In this document: positions 35,493-44,169 of the stretch, piece by piece | How positions within the stretch are numbered: position 1 is the first letter of the stretch | Layout: the number at the start of each line of letters is the position of its first letter | Assembly (NCBI RefSeq): GCF_029210375.1 | Contig: NZ_JARGER010000017.1 | Location: 1-64,000 of the forward strand | From: Nocardioides sp. YIM 152315 | GTDB lineage: Bacteria; Actinomycetota; Actinomycetes; Propionibacteriales; Nocardioidaceae | Length of the DNA: 64,000 nt | Direction of reading: 5' to 3' | Notes under the pieces: model-generated | Databases searched by the model: none | Told to the model about the DNA's origin: nothing | The model's input: only the letters and a program-made list of their open reading frames with translations | Position numbers and translations under genes: made by a program

Positions 35493-36665
35493 GTGCCCGA
35501 GCCAGCGTCGACCCTCGCGCCCACCCTCGCCGTGATCGGCGGCGGGCAGCTGGCGCGGATGATGGCGGAGCCGGCAGCGGCGATGGGACTCCCGTTGCGG
35601 CTGCTGGCCGAGGCGCCGGGCGTCTCGGCGGCCCAGGTGATCCCCGACCACACCGTCGGCGACTACCGCGACCTCGAGGTGCTGCGCTCCGTGACGGCCG
35701 GTTGCCCCGTGGTCACCTTCGACCACGAGCACGTACCCACCGAGCACCTGCACGCCCTCGAGGACGGCGGCATCGCCGTGCGCCCCGGTCCCGGGGCGCT
35801 GGTCCACGCCCAGGACAAGGGCGTGATGCGTGAGCGGCTCGCCGAGCTCGGCGTCCCCTGCCCGCGCAACGCCATCGTCACCAGCGTCGCCGACGTCGAG
35901 GCGTTCGGCCTGCCGTGCGTGCTGAAGACGACGCGCGGCGGCTACGACGGCAAGGGCGTGTGGTTCGTGCGCTCGGCCGCCGATGGCGCCGAGGCGCTCG
36001 CCGCGGCCGAGGCGACCGGGGTGCGCATCCTGGCCGAGGAGCTGGTCGACTTCCGGCGAGAGCTCTCCGCCCTGGTCGCGCGGTCGCCGAGCGGCCAGGC
36101 CGCGGCGTACCCCGTCGTGGCCTCCACCCAGCAGGACGGCATCTGCCACGAGGTGATCGCGCCCGCGCCCGACCTCGACCCCGAGCTCGCCGGACAGGCG
36201 CAGGAGATCGCGCTGCGGATCGCCGGGGCGCTCGACGTCACCGGTGTGCTCGCCGTCGAGCTCTTCGAGACCGCCGACGGCCGGATCCTCGTCAACGAGC
36301 TCGCGATGCGACCTCACAACACCGGCCACTGGACGCAGGACGGCTCGGTGACCTCGCAGTTCGAGAACCACCTGCGCGCGGTGCTCGACCTGCCCCTCGG
36401 GTCGCCGGCGCCGCGCGCGCGGTGGACCGTGATGGTCAACATCCTCGGCGGCCCGGACCCCTCCGTCGGTCGCCTCTACGACGGCTATCCGCACGCGCTG
36501 GCGCGCGATCCCCTCCTGCGGGTGCACCTCTACGGCAAGGAGCTGCGGCCGGGCCGCAAGGTGGGTCACGTCAACGCGTACGGCGACGACCTCGACGACT
36601 GCCTCGAGCGCGCACGGCACGCGGCCGCGTGGTTCCGGGGCGACCTGGGAGACGAGAGTGAGTAG
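35493..36665 (+). CDS. purK: 5-(Carboxyamino)imidazole ribonucleotide synthase
   Basis: A 390-residue ATP-grasp enzyme that carboxylates AIR to N5-CAIR with ATP and bicarbonate. It shows [18 protein letters not shown] at the N terminus, [16 protein letters not shown] for ATP, the metal-binding [27 protein letters not shown], and the usual length. TAGAGT (35481-35486) is 6 nt before the GTG start, giving a leaderless transcript. Its stop overlaps the GTG start of purE by a few bases, so the two purine-synthesis steps are made together. Confidence 0.95.
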   Translation: MPEPASTLAPTLAVIGGGQLARMMAEPAAAMGLPLRLLAEAPGVSAAQVIPDHTVGDYRDLEVLRSVTAGCPVVTFDHEHVPTEHLHALEDGGIAVRPGPGALVHAQDKGVMRERLAELGVPCPRNAIVTSVADVEAFGLPCVLKTTRGGYDGKGVWFVRSAADGAEALAAAEATGVRILAEELVDFRRELSALVARSPSGQAAAYPVVASTQQDGICHEVIAPAPDLDPELAGQAQEIALRIAGALDVTGVLAVELFETADGRILVNELAMRPHNTGHWTQDGSVTSQFENHLRAVLDLPLGSPAPRARWTVMVNILGGPDPSVGRLYDGYPHALARDPLLRVHLYGKELRPGRKVGHVNAYGDDLDDCLERARHAAAWFRGDLGDESE

Positions 36666-37221
36666 TCCGATGCCCTTCGAGACGGTTGCAGAGCAACCTC
36701 CTCAGGAACCAAGCGCACGGGTCGGCATCGTGATGGGCTCCGACTCCGACTGGCCGGTGATGAAGCCGGCCGCGGAGGCGCTGGCCGAGTTCGACGTCGC
36801 CCACGAGGCCGACGTGAAGTCGGCGCACCGGATGCCGGAGGAGATGCTCGACTACGGCCGCACCGCCGCCGAGCGTGGCCTGTCGGTGATCATCGCCGGC
36901 GCCGGCGGGGCCGCCCACCTTCCGGGCATGCTCGCCGCGGTCACGCCCTTGCCCGTGATCGGCGTGCCGGTGCCGCTGAAGCACCTCGACGGCATGGACT
37001 CGCTGCTCTCGATCGTGCAGATGCCCGCCGGGGTGCCGGTCGCCACCGTCGCCGTCGGCGGCGCCCGCAACGCCGGCCTGCTCGCCGTGCGCATCCTCGC
37101 CGCCACCGACCCCGCCCTGCAGGAGCGGATGCGCGCCTTTCAGGCCGAGCTGCGGGCGTCGGCCCAGCAGAAGGGCGCCGTGGTGCGCGGTGAGGCAGCC
37201 GGGCGACGAGTCGGGTTCTAG
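36658..37221 (+). CDS. purE: N5-carboxyaminoimidazole ribonucleotide mutase
   Basis: A 187-residue class I PurE that converts N5-CAIR to [24 protein letters not shown] near residue 23 is the active-site signature, followed by [12 protein letters not shown] and [14 protein letters not shown]. The GTG start at 36658 lies 8 bases inside the purK end with GGGAG upstream; an ATG at 36670 is also possible. A nonconserved tail of about 20 residues ends the protein. Confidence 0.94.
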   Translation: MSSPMPFETVAEQPPQEPSARVGIVMGSDSDWPVMKPAAEALAEFDVAHEADVKSAHRMPEEMLDYGRTAAERGLSVIIAGAGGAAHLPGMLAAVTPLPVIGVPVPLKHLDGMDSLLSIVQMPAGVPVATVAVGGARNAGLLAVRILAATDPALQERMRAFQAELRASAQQKGAVVRGEAAGRRVGF

Positions 37222-37281
37222 GACCGGGATCCCTGGAGGACGGCCCTTGACGGGGGCCGGGCGGATCCGCACCGTATTCGC

Positions 37282-37917
37282 ATGTCGCTTGCAGCCAGCT
37301 GTGTGCGCTGCTCGGCGCCGGTGGCCGGCGCGGACGGCGAGTGGTCGTGCCCCGACCACGGGGTGACCGCGCCGCTGTGGCGGGCGCCCGAGGCGTCGTA
37401 CGACGCCTTCGTCGAGCACCTCCGCGTGGCCGGACCGTTCCCGACGTACGTGCCCTGGCCGATGGGTCCGGGCTGGTCGGTGACCGACTTCGCGGTCGTG
37501 GCCGGCGAGCAGGGTCGCGGGATCGCGTCGCTGACCTGCACGTCGGGCACCAGCGAGCTCGACGGACCGGTCGACGTGCTGGTGATCGCCGAGGAGGCCG
37601 GCACCGGGCTCGGCGCCCGATGCGCGGGGACCCGCTACACCGATCCCGGGCACGAGATCGGCTACCGGTCCCCGTCGGCCCGGGTGCGCATCGGCAGCCA
37701 GGCGGTCAGCCTCTGGGGCATCTCGACCAGCAGCTCCCACGGCGAGCTCGACCGGTCGGTGCTGGCGGGTGAGGCCGGCGGTCGGTGGCTGTGGATCGTG
37801 CTCCGGCCGGCCTCGGCGCTGCTGCTCCTCCGCGACGACTGGATCCTGCGCGACGTCTCCGGTGCGGGTCCGCAGCTGGTCGAGCTGCCGTTCGGGGGAC
37901 ACCGCCCGGGCTGGTGA
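37282..37917 (+). CDS. DUF6758-like zinc-ribbon protein of unknown function
   Basis: A 211-residue cytoplasmic protein. The N terminus has a zinc-ribbon-like set Cys7, Cys10, Cys23, His26 (CVRCSAP...WSCPDHG). The rest includes PTYVPWPMGPGWSVTDFAVV, GHEIGYRSPSARVRIGSQAVSLWG and LRPASALLLLRDDW. It resembles the uncharacterised actinobacterial DUF6758 family; I know of no assigned activity. The gene sits between purE and a PHP phosphoesterase; the latter has its own -10-like element. Confidence 0.7.
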   Translation: MSLAASCVRCSAPVAGADGEWSCPDHGVTAPLWRAPEASYDAFVEHLRVAGPFPTYVPWPMGPGWSVTDFAVVAGEQGRGIASLTCTSGTSELDGPVDVLVIAEEAGTGLGARCAGTRYTDPGHEIGYRSPSARVRIGSQAVSLWGISTSSSHGELDRSVLAGEAGGRWLWIVLRPASALLLLRDDWILRDVSGAGPQLVELPFGGHRPGW

Positions 37918-37940
37918 TGACCTCGCCTAGGGTTGCCTCC

Positions 37941-38837
37941 GTGCGCATCGACCTGCACACGCACTCCCGCGCCAGCGACGGCACCGACAGCCCGGCCGAG
38001 CTGGTGCGCGCCGCCGCGCGGGCCGGACTGGACGTGCTCGCGATCACCGACCACGACACCGCCGCCGGCTGGCCCGACGCCCAGGCCGTCGCCGACGAGG
38101 TCGGCGTCACGCTGGTGCCCGGCATGGAGATCAGCACCCACCACCGCGGCCGCAGCGTGCACCTGCTGGCCTACCTGCCCGACCCGACCTACCCGCCGCT
38201 CGCCGACGAGCTCGCGCGGGTGCTCGACGGCCGGGCCGCCCGCGTGCCGCGGATGGTGACCCGGCTCAACGGGCTCGGCATCGACATCACCGAGGACGAC
38301 GTACGCCGCGCGTCGGCGGGCGCCGTCGCGTCCGGGCGGCCGCACGTCGCCGACGCGCTCGTCACCCTCGGCGTGGTCGCCGACCGGAGCGAGGCGTTCG
38401 ACCGCTACCTGGCGTGGGGCCGCCCCGCGCACGTGGACCGCTACGCGGTGCCCCTGGAGACGGCGATCCGCGCGGTCGCCGGCGCCGGGGGCGTGTCGGT
38501 CATCGCCCACCCGTGGGGCCGCGGCGGGCTCGGTCGCCCCGACGAGCAGACCCTCGTCGGGCTGCAGGAGATCGGGCTCGCCGGCATCGAGGTCGACCAC
38601 CAGGACCACGACTTAGAGACGCGCGACGTGCTGAGGTCGATGGCGCGCGACCTCGGGCTCGTGGCGACCGGGGCCAGCGACTACCACGGTGTCGGGAAGG
38701 CCGACCACGAGCTCGGCTGCAACACCACCGACCCGGCAGAGCTGGAGCGGCTGCTGGCCGCGGCGGCGGAGGCGTCGGCGCGCAGCGGACGGCCGACGCC
38801 GCGGCTCACTTCCGGCCGAGCGACTGGAACCGCTTGA
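37941..38837 (+). CDS. PHP-domain phosphoesterase
   Basis: A 298-residue PHP protein of the YciV/RNase AM type. It begins with the metal-binding IDLHTHSRASDGTDSP (His6, His8), followed by AITDHDTAAGW, VPGMEISTHHRGRSVHLLAY, VIAHPWGRGG and TGASDYHG. Relatives hydrolyse 3',5'-nucleoside bisphosphates or trim 5' ends of RNA with three metals; this activity is inferred. TAGGGT (37928-37933) is 7 nt before the GTG start. The last 32 bases overlap the convergent SDR gene. Confidence 0.9.
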   Translation: MRIDLHTHSRASDGTDSPAELVRAAARAGLDVLAITDHDTAAGWPDAQAVADEVGVTLVPGMEISTHHRGRSVHLLAYLPDPTYPPLADELARVLDGRAARVPRMVTRLNGLGIDITEDDVRRASAGAVASGRPHVADALVTLGVVADRSEAFDRYLAWGRPAHVDRYAVPLETAIRAVAGAGGVSVIAHPWGRGGLGRPDEQTLVGLQEIGLAGIEVDHQDHDLETRDVLRSMARDLGLVATGASDYHGVGKADHELGCNTTDPAELERLLAAAAEASARSGRPTPRLTSGRATGTA

Positions 38838-39588
38838 GCACGGGTGTGGGCACGATCCGCGCCGCCCGCGCGATCACCTTGTACTGGGCGCCCGGGATCG
38901 AGAAGACGCGCCCCCTGGCGTGGTCCCTCAAGGCGTCGGCGACCAGCGCGTCGGCGTCGAGCCACAGGAAGGAGGGGGCCGAGCCGCGCGAGACCTTCAT
39001 GCGCTCGTGGAACTCGGTCTTCGTGAAGCCGGGGCACAGGCAGGTGACGGTGACGCCGCGGTCGCGGTACTCGTACGCCGCCCACTCCGAGAAGGAGTTC
39101 ACCCACGCCTTCGCCGCGCTGTAGCTCCCGCGGGGCAGGAAGGAGGCCACGCTCGAGACGTTGATGATGCCGCCGTGGCCGCGCTGGGACATCGGCCCCA
39201 GGGCGGCGTGGCTGAGCCGCATCACCGCCGTCACCAGCACGTCGAGCATGGCCTGCTCGTCGTCGACCGGGTTGTCGAGGAACCGCCGCTTGAGGCCGAA
39301 GCCCGCGTTGTTGACCAGCAGGTCGACCGGTCGGTCCCGGTCTGCGAGTCGCGCCTCGACCGCGGCGAGCTGCTCCCGGTCGCCGAGGTCGGCCGCCAGC
39401 ACCTCCACGTCGACGCCGTACGACGACCGGAGCCCGCCGGCCTCCACCTCCAGCCGCGCCCGGTCGCGGGCGACCAGCACCAGGTCGTGGCCCTGGGCGG
39501 TCAGCTGGTGGGCGAAGGAGCGGCCGATCCCGGCGGTGGCGCCGGTGACGAGCGCGGTCTTCCTCGGGGCGGACGGTGTGGCAGACAT
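38806..39588 (-). CDS. Short-chain dehydrogenase/reductase
   Basis: A 260-residue classical SDR. The cofactor loop is TGATAGIGRSFA (15-26), NNAGFG is at about 93-98, the catalytic Ser lies in NVSSVASFLP, and Tyr/Lys in SYSAAKAW. Arg after the first strand favours NADPH. The C-terminal quarter (GRVFSIPGAQYKVIARAARIVPTPVL) resembles fatty-acyl/keto reductase SDRs, but the substrate is unknown. The gene is monocistronic and overlaps the PHP gene tail to tail. Confidence 0.87.
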   Translation of the reverse strand: MSATPSAPRKTALVTGATAGIGRSFAHQLTAQGHDLVLVARDRARLEVEAGGLRSSYGVDVEVLAADLGDREQLAAVEARLADRDRPVDLLVNNAGFGLKRRFLDNPVDDEQAMLDVLVTAVMRLSHAALGPMSQRGHGGIINVSSVASFLPRGSYSAAKAWVNSFSEWAAYEYRDRGVTVTCLCPGFTKTEFHERMKVSRGSAPSFLWLDADALVADALRDHARGRVFSIPGAQYKVIARAARIVPTPVLKRFQSLGRK

Positions 39589-39650
39589 GGCGCAGAGTCA
39601 AGCAGCCGCCTCCGCGATCCGGCGAGCGTGGTCCGGCATGATGGTCTCCG

Positions 39651-39725
39651 ATGACCACCCCACGGCGTTCTTCGTCTCCCCCGCTGCGCTCCTCCACCGA
39701 ACAACGCCGCGGGGACCCCGGATGA
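39651..39725 (+). repeat. 75-nt dispersed element with a 24-codon frame before the ParA gene
   Basis: This stretch reads as a 24-codon frame (MTTPRRSSSPPLRSSTEQRR then GDPG) whose TGA overlaps the ATG of the ParA gene by 4 nt. A related element of identical length lies at 60809-60883. The two peptides agree at 14 of 24 positions, and the DNA agrees strongly at CCCCGCT.CGCTCCTCCA and GGGGACCCCG. CATGAT (39637-39642) lies 8 nt before its ATG. It may be a translated leader that couples to ParA, or a dispersed repeat that happens to be open. Confidence 0.6.
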
Positions 39726-40531
39726 CGACCACACTCGCGATCGCCAACCAGAAGGGTGGCGTCGCCAAGACGACGACGGTCGCCTCCGTCGGTGCTGCCC
39801 TCGTCGAGCTCGGCCACTCGGTGCTGCTGGTCGACCTCGACGCGCAGTCGTGCCTGACCTTCTCCCTCGGCATCGATCCGGAGGACCTCGAGGTCTCGGT
39901 GCACCACGTGCTGACGCAGGGCGTCGACCCGGCGGAGGTCATCATCACGACCGACGACGGCGTGGACCTGATGCCGGCCACGATCGAGCTGGCGCGGGCC
40001 GAGGCCGAGCTGCTGACCCGCACCGGTCGCGAGCAGGTGCTGCGGTCGATGATCGAGGCGCTCGAGGACGACGGCGCGGCGTACGACTGGATCCTGCTGG
40101 ACTGCCCGCCCTCGCTCGGGGTGATGACGGTCGCGGCGCTCACCGCCGCCGACGGCGTGCTGATCCCGCTGCAGTGCGAGACGCTGTCGCACCGGGGGGT
40201 CGGGCAGCTGCTCGACACCGTCCATGACGTACGACGCTTCACCAACCGATCGCTCGAGGTGTGGGGCGTGCTGCCGACCCTCTACGACGGCCGCACGCAG
40301 CACGCGCGCACGGTGCTCGAGACGATCTCGGAGACCTACGAGCTCGAGGTGGTCGAGCCGCCGATCCCGAAGACGATCAGGTTCGCTGAGGCGCCGGCCG
40401 CCGGCCGCTCGATCCTCGCGACCAGCCGCAGCAGCAAGGGCGCGCAGGCCTACCGGGAGGCGACCGCGGCGCTGGTCGCGCGCGCGGAGCGTCCCCGGAC
40501 GCGCCGCGGGAAGGCCGGGAGGGCGTCGTGA
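39722..40531 (+). CDS. ParA-family ATPase
   Basis: A 269-residue P-loop ATPase with the deviant Walker A motif KGGVAKTTT (11-19), LLVDLDAQS as the second motif (about 40), and YDWILLDCPPSLG (about 120-132). ParA-type proteins move DNA or protein cargo along the nucleoid. No ParB or parS site is nearby and the gene is followed by an L,D-transpeptidase with a 4-nt overlap, so this is an orphan chromosomal ParA-like protein, possibly tied to cell-wall positioning. The ATG overlaps the end of a 24-codon repeat element that may couple its translation. Confidence 0.88.
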   Translation: MTTTLAIANQKGGVAKTTTVASVGAALVELGHSVLLVDLDAQSCLTFSLGIDPEDLEVSVHHVLTQGVDPAEVIITTDDGVDLMPATIELARAEAELLTRTGREQVLRSMIEALEDDGAAYDWILLDCPPSLGVMTVAALTAADGVLIPLQCETLSHRGVGQLLDTVHDVRRFTNRSLEVWGVLPTLYDGRTQHARTVLETISETYELEVVEPPIPKTIRFAEAPAAGRSILATSRSSKGAQAYREATAALVARAERPRTRRGKAGRAS

Positions 40532-41205
40532 CCCGGCACCGCGCCGCGCCGGTCCGCCCGCGCTACGGGCGGCTCGCCGCGCTCGGCTCGTCGCTCGCCG
40601 TGACGGGCGTCGCCGTGCTGGGCTCGTTCGGCGTCCTGCCCGGCTCGGACGGCGGCGCCGCGGCCGAGCAGAAGGCGCCCGCGCTCGAGGCCGGCGCCGC
40701 GATCGACCGGGCGGCCGACGGCGCCCTGTCCACCGCCGGGTCGCCCTCGCGCAGGACCTCCGCCGACGCCGCGGAGACCGCGCAGGACCCGGCGCGCGAC
40801 ACCTCGCTGCCGGCGGCCTCGGGCACCGGTCGGCGGGTGGTCTTCAGCCAGGACCGCCAGCGGGTCTGGCTGGTCACCAAGGGCACGAAGGTCGAGCGCA
40901 CCTACCTCGTCTCGGGCAGCGTCTACGACAACCTCGAGCCCGGCACCTACCAGGTCTACTCGCGCTCACAGCAGGCGTGGGGGATCGACGACTCCGGCTC
41001 GATGCGCTTCTTCGTCCGCTTCGCCCAGGGCGACCGGGCCGCGATCGGGTTCCACGACATCCCCGTCGACGACGGCGAGCCGGTGCAGACCGTCGCCCAG
41101 CTCGGCACGCCGCTGTCGCACGGCTGCATCCGGCAGAAGGAGTCCGACGCGATCGCGCTCTGGAACTTCGCGCCCCTCGGCACGAACGTCGTCGTCACCG
41201 CCTGA
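40528..41205 (+). CDS. L,D-transpeptidase (YkuD domain)
   Basis: A 225-residue protein with an N-terminal signal/anchor helix (about 16-36), an Ala/Asp-rich spacer, and a YkuD catalytic domain. The active site is HDIPV...GTPLSHGCIRQ with catalytic Cys200 and its His. Such enzymes form 3-3 peptidoglycan cross-links or attach proteins to peptidoglycan outside the cell. The GTG start overlaps the ParA stop by 4 nt (GTGA). The gene ends just before a strong palindrome at 41209-41241. Confidence 0.9.
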   Translation: MTRHRAAPVRPRYGRLAALGSSLAVTGVAVLGSFGVLPGSDGGAAAEQKAPALEAGAAIDRAADGALSTAGSPSRRTSADAAETAQDPARDTSLPAASGTGRRVVFSQDRQRVWLVTKGTKVERTYLVSGSVYDNLEPGTYQVYSRSQQAWGIDDSGSMRFFVRFAQGDRAAIGFHDIPVDDGEPVQTVAQLGTPLSHGCIRQKESDAIALWNFAPLGTNVVVTA

Positions 41206-41208
41206 GAG

Positions 41209-41241
41209 GCCGACCCGCCCGAAACTTTCGGGCGGGTCGGC
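41209..41241. repeat. Palindromic repeat between convergent genes, probable bidirectional terminator
   Basis: A perfect inverted repeat with 16-nt arms around a single central base (GAAACTTTC at the centre). It starts 4 nt after the L,D-transpeptidase stop and precedes the convergent helicase stop. Its inner 27 nt recur at 55346-55372 inside a coding region, differing only in the central base. Here the position fits a two-way terminator. Confidence 0.75.
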
Positions 41242-41258
41242 GCTGAGTTTCCGGCGGG

Positions 41259-42695
41259 TCAGCTCTCGGCGGCCGGTGCGGGCCTCTCGCCGGCGCCCGA
41301 CGAACGTCGACGGCGCCGCCGGTTGCGGCTGCTGCCGGCCGGCTTCTCGCCGTCACCGCCGCCGGCCGGGGTCGCGCCGGCGCCCTCGGCCGCCACGGTC
41401 TCGCCGTTGCGGGTCCGGGTGCGAGTGCGCTGCCGGTTGCGGTTGCGCGGCGGGCGGTCGCCGGACCTGTCGCCCCGGGGCTCCCGCGGCGCCCGCTCGA
41501 CGGGCTTCGGGTCGGCGACGCGACCCTTGGTGCCCGGCGGGATGCCCTGGTCGTGGAAGAGGTGCTCGGAGGTCGAGTAGGTCTCGATGGGCTCGTCGAA
41601 GGGCAGGTCGAGCGCCTTGTTGATGAGCTTCCAGCGGTGCAGGTCGGCCCAGTCGACGAAGGTGATCGCGATGCCCGACGCGCCGGCGCGGCCGGTGCGA
41701 CCGATCCGGTGGACGTAGGTCTTGTCGTCCTCGGGGCAGGTGTAGTTGATGACGTGGGAGACGCCGCGCACGTCGATGCCGCGCGCGGCCACGTCGGTGG
41801 CGACCAGGACCTGGATCTTGTCCTCGCGGAACCTCGTCAGGGCCTTCTCGCGCGCCACCTGCGCCATGTCGCCGTGCAGGGGGCTGGCCTTGAAGCCGCG
41901 CTCGACCAGGTCGTCGGCGACCCGCTGCGCCTGCCGCTTGGTGCGGGTGAAGACGATGATCTTCCCGGCGTCCTCGGCCTGCAGGACGCGGCCGATGATC
42001 TCGGGCTTGTCGAGGTCGTGGGCCTGGTAGATGAACTGGGCGGTGGCCGGCACCGTCGCGTTCTCGTACGACGACTCGGCGCGGATGTTCATCGGGTGCC
42101 GCATGTGCATGCGCGCCAGCGCCACGATCGCCGACGGCATGGTCGCCGAGAAGAGCATGGTCTGCCGGGTCTCGGGGGTCTTGCGCAGCAGCGTCTCGAC
42201 GTCCGGCAGGAAGCCCAGGTCGAGCATCTCGTCGGCCTCGTCGAGCACCAGGGCGTGGACGTGGGAGATGTCGAGCACCCGGCGGTTGCACAGGTCGATG
42301 AGCCGGCCGGGGGTGCCCACGACGATGTCGACGCCCGTCTCGAGGGCCTCGATCTGCGGCTCGTAGCCGACGCCGCCGTAGACGGTCAGCACCCGCAGGC
42401 CGCGGTCGGAGCCGGCGAGTGCGAGGTCGCTGGAGACCTGGAGCGCGAGCTCCCGGGTCGGGGCGACGATCAGCGCCTGCGGCTTGCCCTGGGGCAGCTC
42501 GGCGTAGTCGGCGTCCTTGGGGGCGATGCTGCGCTGCAGCACCGGGATGCCGAACGCGAGGGTCTTGCCGGTGCCGGTGCGGGCCTGGCCGATCAGGTCG
42601 GTGCCCATCAGGGCGACCGAGAGGGTCATCTCCTGGATGGCGAAGGGCGTGGTGATGTCGGCGCGCTCGAGCGCGTCGCAAATCTCGGGGAGCAC
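41259..42695 (-). CDS. DEAD-box RNA helicase (RhlE/CshA-like)
   Basis: A protein of at least 478 residues. Motifs in order: Q motif (TPFAIQEMTL), Walker A ARTGTGKT, PTRELA, DEAD in LVLDEADEMLDLGF, SATMPSAIV, VFTRTKRQAQ, and HRIGRTGRAG. The last about 85 residues are a basic Arg/Gly/Pro tail for RNA binding. The first standard start is the GTG at 42695, but the in-frame codons before it read TTFRELG, a conserved part of the helicase N terminus. Translation may therefore begin at a CTG (42719 or 42743). A -10 candidate far upstream (42860-42865) would give a leader over 100 nt. Confidence 0.92.
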   Translation of the reverse strand: MLPEICDALERADITTPFAIQEMTLSVALMGTDLIGQARTGTGKTLAFGIPVLQRSIAPKDADYAELPQGKPQALIVAPTRELALQVSSDLALAGSDRGLRVLTVYGGVGYEPQIEALETGVDIVVGTPGRLIDLCNRRVLDISHVHALVLDEADEMLDLGFLPDVETLLRKTPETRQTMLFSATMPSAIVALARMHMRHPMNIRAESSYENATVPATAQFIYQAHDLDKPEIIGRVLQAEDAGKIIVFTRTKRQAQRVADDLVERGFKASPLHGDMAQVAREKALTRFREDKIQVLVATDVAARGIDVRGVSHVINYTCPEDDKTYVHRIGRTGRAGASGIAITFVDWADLHRWKLINKALDLPFDEPIETYSTSEHLFHDQGIPPGTKGRVADPKPVERAPREPRGDRSGDRPPRNRNRQRTRTRTRNGETVAAEGAGATPAGGGDGEKPAGSSRNRRRRRRSSGAGERPAPAAES

Positions 42696-42859
42696 CCCGA
42701 GCTCTCGGAACGTGGTCAGGGTCTTGTCGCTTTCGTGAGTCAGCCGGGTTCAACCGAATGAGTGTCGGATGCGGCGGACTCCCGTCAGCAAGACGGACGC
42801 TGTCTGCCGCGCACATGCGGTGGGTCGCAGCCGGGATGGGAGCGACCTCGATCACAGCC

Positions 42860-42875
42860 ATCCTATCGGTAGGGT
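42860..42875. promoter_or_regulatory. Back-to-back -10 elements for helicase and ferritin-like genes
   Basis: On the minus strand TAGGAT (complement of 42860-42865) faces away toward the helicase. On the plus strand TAGGGT (42870-42875) stands 6 nt before the ferritin-like GTG. Only 4 nt separate the two boxes, giving a compact, partly symmetric divergent promoter. The remaining gap to the helicase holds no other recognisable feature. Confidence 0.45.
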
Positions 42876-42881
42876 GCGGAC

Positions 42882-43571
42882 GTGACCGCATCGACGCCCG
42901 TCGCCTTCGAGGATCCGCAGTACCGCGAGGCGGTCGTCGACCTGCTGGGCGCGATCGCGTACGGCGAGATCTCGGCGTTCGAGCGCCTCGCGGAGGACGC
43001 CAAGCTCGCGCCGACGCTCGAGGACAAGGTGGCCATCGCGTCGATGGCGACGGCCGAGTTCGGGCACGTCGCGAAGCTCAACGAGCGGCTCGTCGAGCTC
43101 GACGCCGACCCGTTCGAGGCGATGGCGCCCTTTCGCAAGGCGATCGACCGCTTCCACGAGCACACCGCGCCCGGCGACTGGTTCGAAGGCCTGGTCAAGG
43201 CCTACGTCGGCGACGGGCTCGCCAACGACTTCTACCGGGAGATCGCCGCGTTCCTCGACGTCGAGACCCGTGACCTGGTCGTCGCCTCGCTCGAGGACTC
43301 CGGCCACTCGGCGTTCGTCGTCGACCGGGTGCGCGCGGCGATCGCCGCCGACCCGCGGCTCGGCGGGCGGCTCGCGCTCTGGGGCCGTCGGCTGATGGGG
43401 GAGGCCCTCACCCAGGCGCAACGGGTGGCCGCCGACCGGGACTCGCTGACCGCGCTGCTCGCGGGCGGCATCGACCGCCCGGGACTCGACCTCGCCGCCA
43501 TCGGCCGGATGTTCACCCGCATCACCGAGCGGCACACCGAGCGGATGTCCGAGCTCGGCCTCGACTCGTAG
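42882..43571 (+). CDS. Ferritin-like fold protein (MiaE-like)
   Basis: A 229-residue helical protein with a ferritin-like di-iron pattern: AIAYGEISAFERLAEDA with Glu, ATAEFGHVAKLNE (ExxH type), VKAYVGDGLANDFYREIA, and LEDSGHSAFVVD. It belongs to the ferritin-like group related to the tRNA hydroxylase MiaE; the substrate is unknown. A homologue lies near the TetR/DUF3107/helicase genes in mycobacteria (Rv3210c), matching the context here. TAGGGT 6 nt before the GTG suggests a leaderless mRNA. Confidence 0.83.
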   Translation: MTASTPVAFEDPQYREAVVDLLGAIAYGEISAFERLAEDAKLAPTLEDKVAIASMATAEFGHVAKLNERLVELDADPFEAMAPFRKAIDRFHEHTAPGDWFEGLVKAYVGDGLANDFYREIAAFLDVETRDLVVASLEDSGHSAFVVDRVRAAIAADPRLGGRLALWGRRLMGEALTQAQRVAADRDSLTALLAGGIDRPGLDLAAIGRMFTRITERHTERMSELGLDS

Positions 43572-43608
43572 CGGTGTCCGAGTCGTCCGTGTCTCGTGCG
43601 AGCCGCGC

Positions 43609-43884
43609 TCAGACGCCGGTACGCCGACGCCCGGCGGTGCCGACGGCGAGCATGACGAGGACGGCCGCGGCGGCGGCCTGCCAGCCGTGCCGCCACCAGT
43701 CCACGCCCAGCGTCTGCCGGTCGAAGAACAGCCCGTAGAGGAAGTCGCCGACGAGGCATCCGCCGATGCCGCACAGGATCGTGAGCCACAGCGGGACCTC
43801 GTCGGTGCTGCCGGGGGCGACCAGCTTGCCGAGCAGGCCGATCAGGGTGCCGCCCAGCACGGCCCACAGGAGCGCGGAGACCAT
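43609..43884 (-). CDS. GlsB/YeaQ/YmgE-type small membrane protein
   Basis: A 91-residue membrane protein with three hydrophobic segments: ALLWAVLGGTLIGLLGKLVAPG, PLWLTILCGIGGCLVGDFLYGLF, and AAAAAVLVMLAVGTAG. The GKLVAPG and PLWLTIL.GI.G patterns are those of the transglycosylase-associated/stress-response membrane family. Function is not known. GGAG lies 7 nt before the ATG. It follows the DUF3107 gene by 13 nt in the same direction, so they are likely one operon. Confidence 0.8.
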   Translation of the reverse strand: MVSALLWAVLGGTLIGLLGKLVAPGSTDEVPLWLTILCGIGGCLVGDFLYGLFFDRQTLGVDWWRHGWQAAAAAVLVMLAVGTAGRRRTGV

Positions 43885-43897
43885 GCTCGAGTCTCCA

Positions 43898-44119
43898 CTA
43901 GGAGCGGAAGCCGACCTGGCCGACCGTGCCGTGGCCGAGCTCGACGTACGCCAGCTTCGCGACCGGCACCAGGAGCTGGCGGCCCTTGCTGTCCCTGAGC
44001 GTGAGCACGCCGTCGTTCGCGACCGCCTCCGACAGTCGCTTCTCGACGTCCTCGGCGGACTCGTCCACGTCGATGGTCAACTCACGGGCGGCGTTCTGGA
44101 CGCCGATCTTGACCTCCAC
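43898..44119 (-). CDS. DUF3107 small protein
   Basis: A 73-residue protein: MEVKIGVQNAARELTIDVDE, then LRDSKGRQLLVPVAKLAYVELG. It matches the actinobacterial DUF3107 family (TB9.4/Rv3208A in mycobacteria), a small beta-rich cytoplasmic protein of unknown function almost always next to a TetR gene, as it is here. The GTG start has an AGGAGG ribosome site 6 nt upstream. Confidence 0.88.
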   Translation of the reverse strand: MEVKIGVQNAARELTIDVDESAEDVEKRLSEAVANDGVLTLRDSKGRQLLVPVAKLAYVELGHGTVGQVGFRS

Positions 44120-44169
44120 GAGGTCCTCCTTCGTGTTGGTTGCCGGCTCGGGGCCGTGCGGGCTGGGTG

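Noticed and set aside
39722..40531. ParA as evidence of a plasmid or chromosome partition locus
   Set aside because: No ParB gene, no parS-like 16-mer palindrome and no replication genes lie nearby; the gene is coupled to an L,D-transpeptidase.
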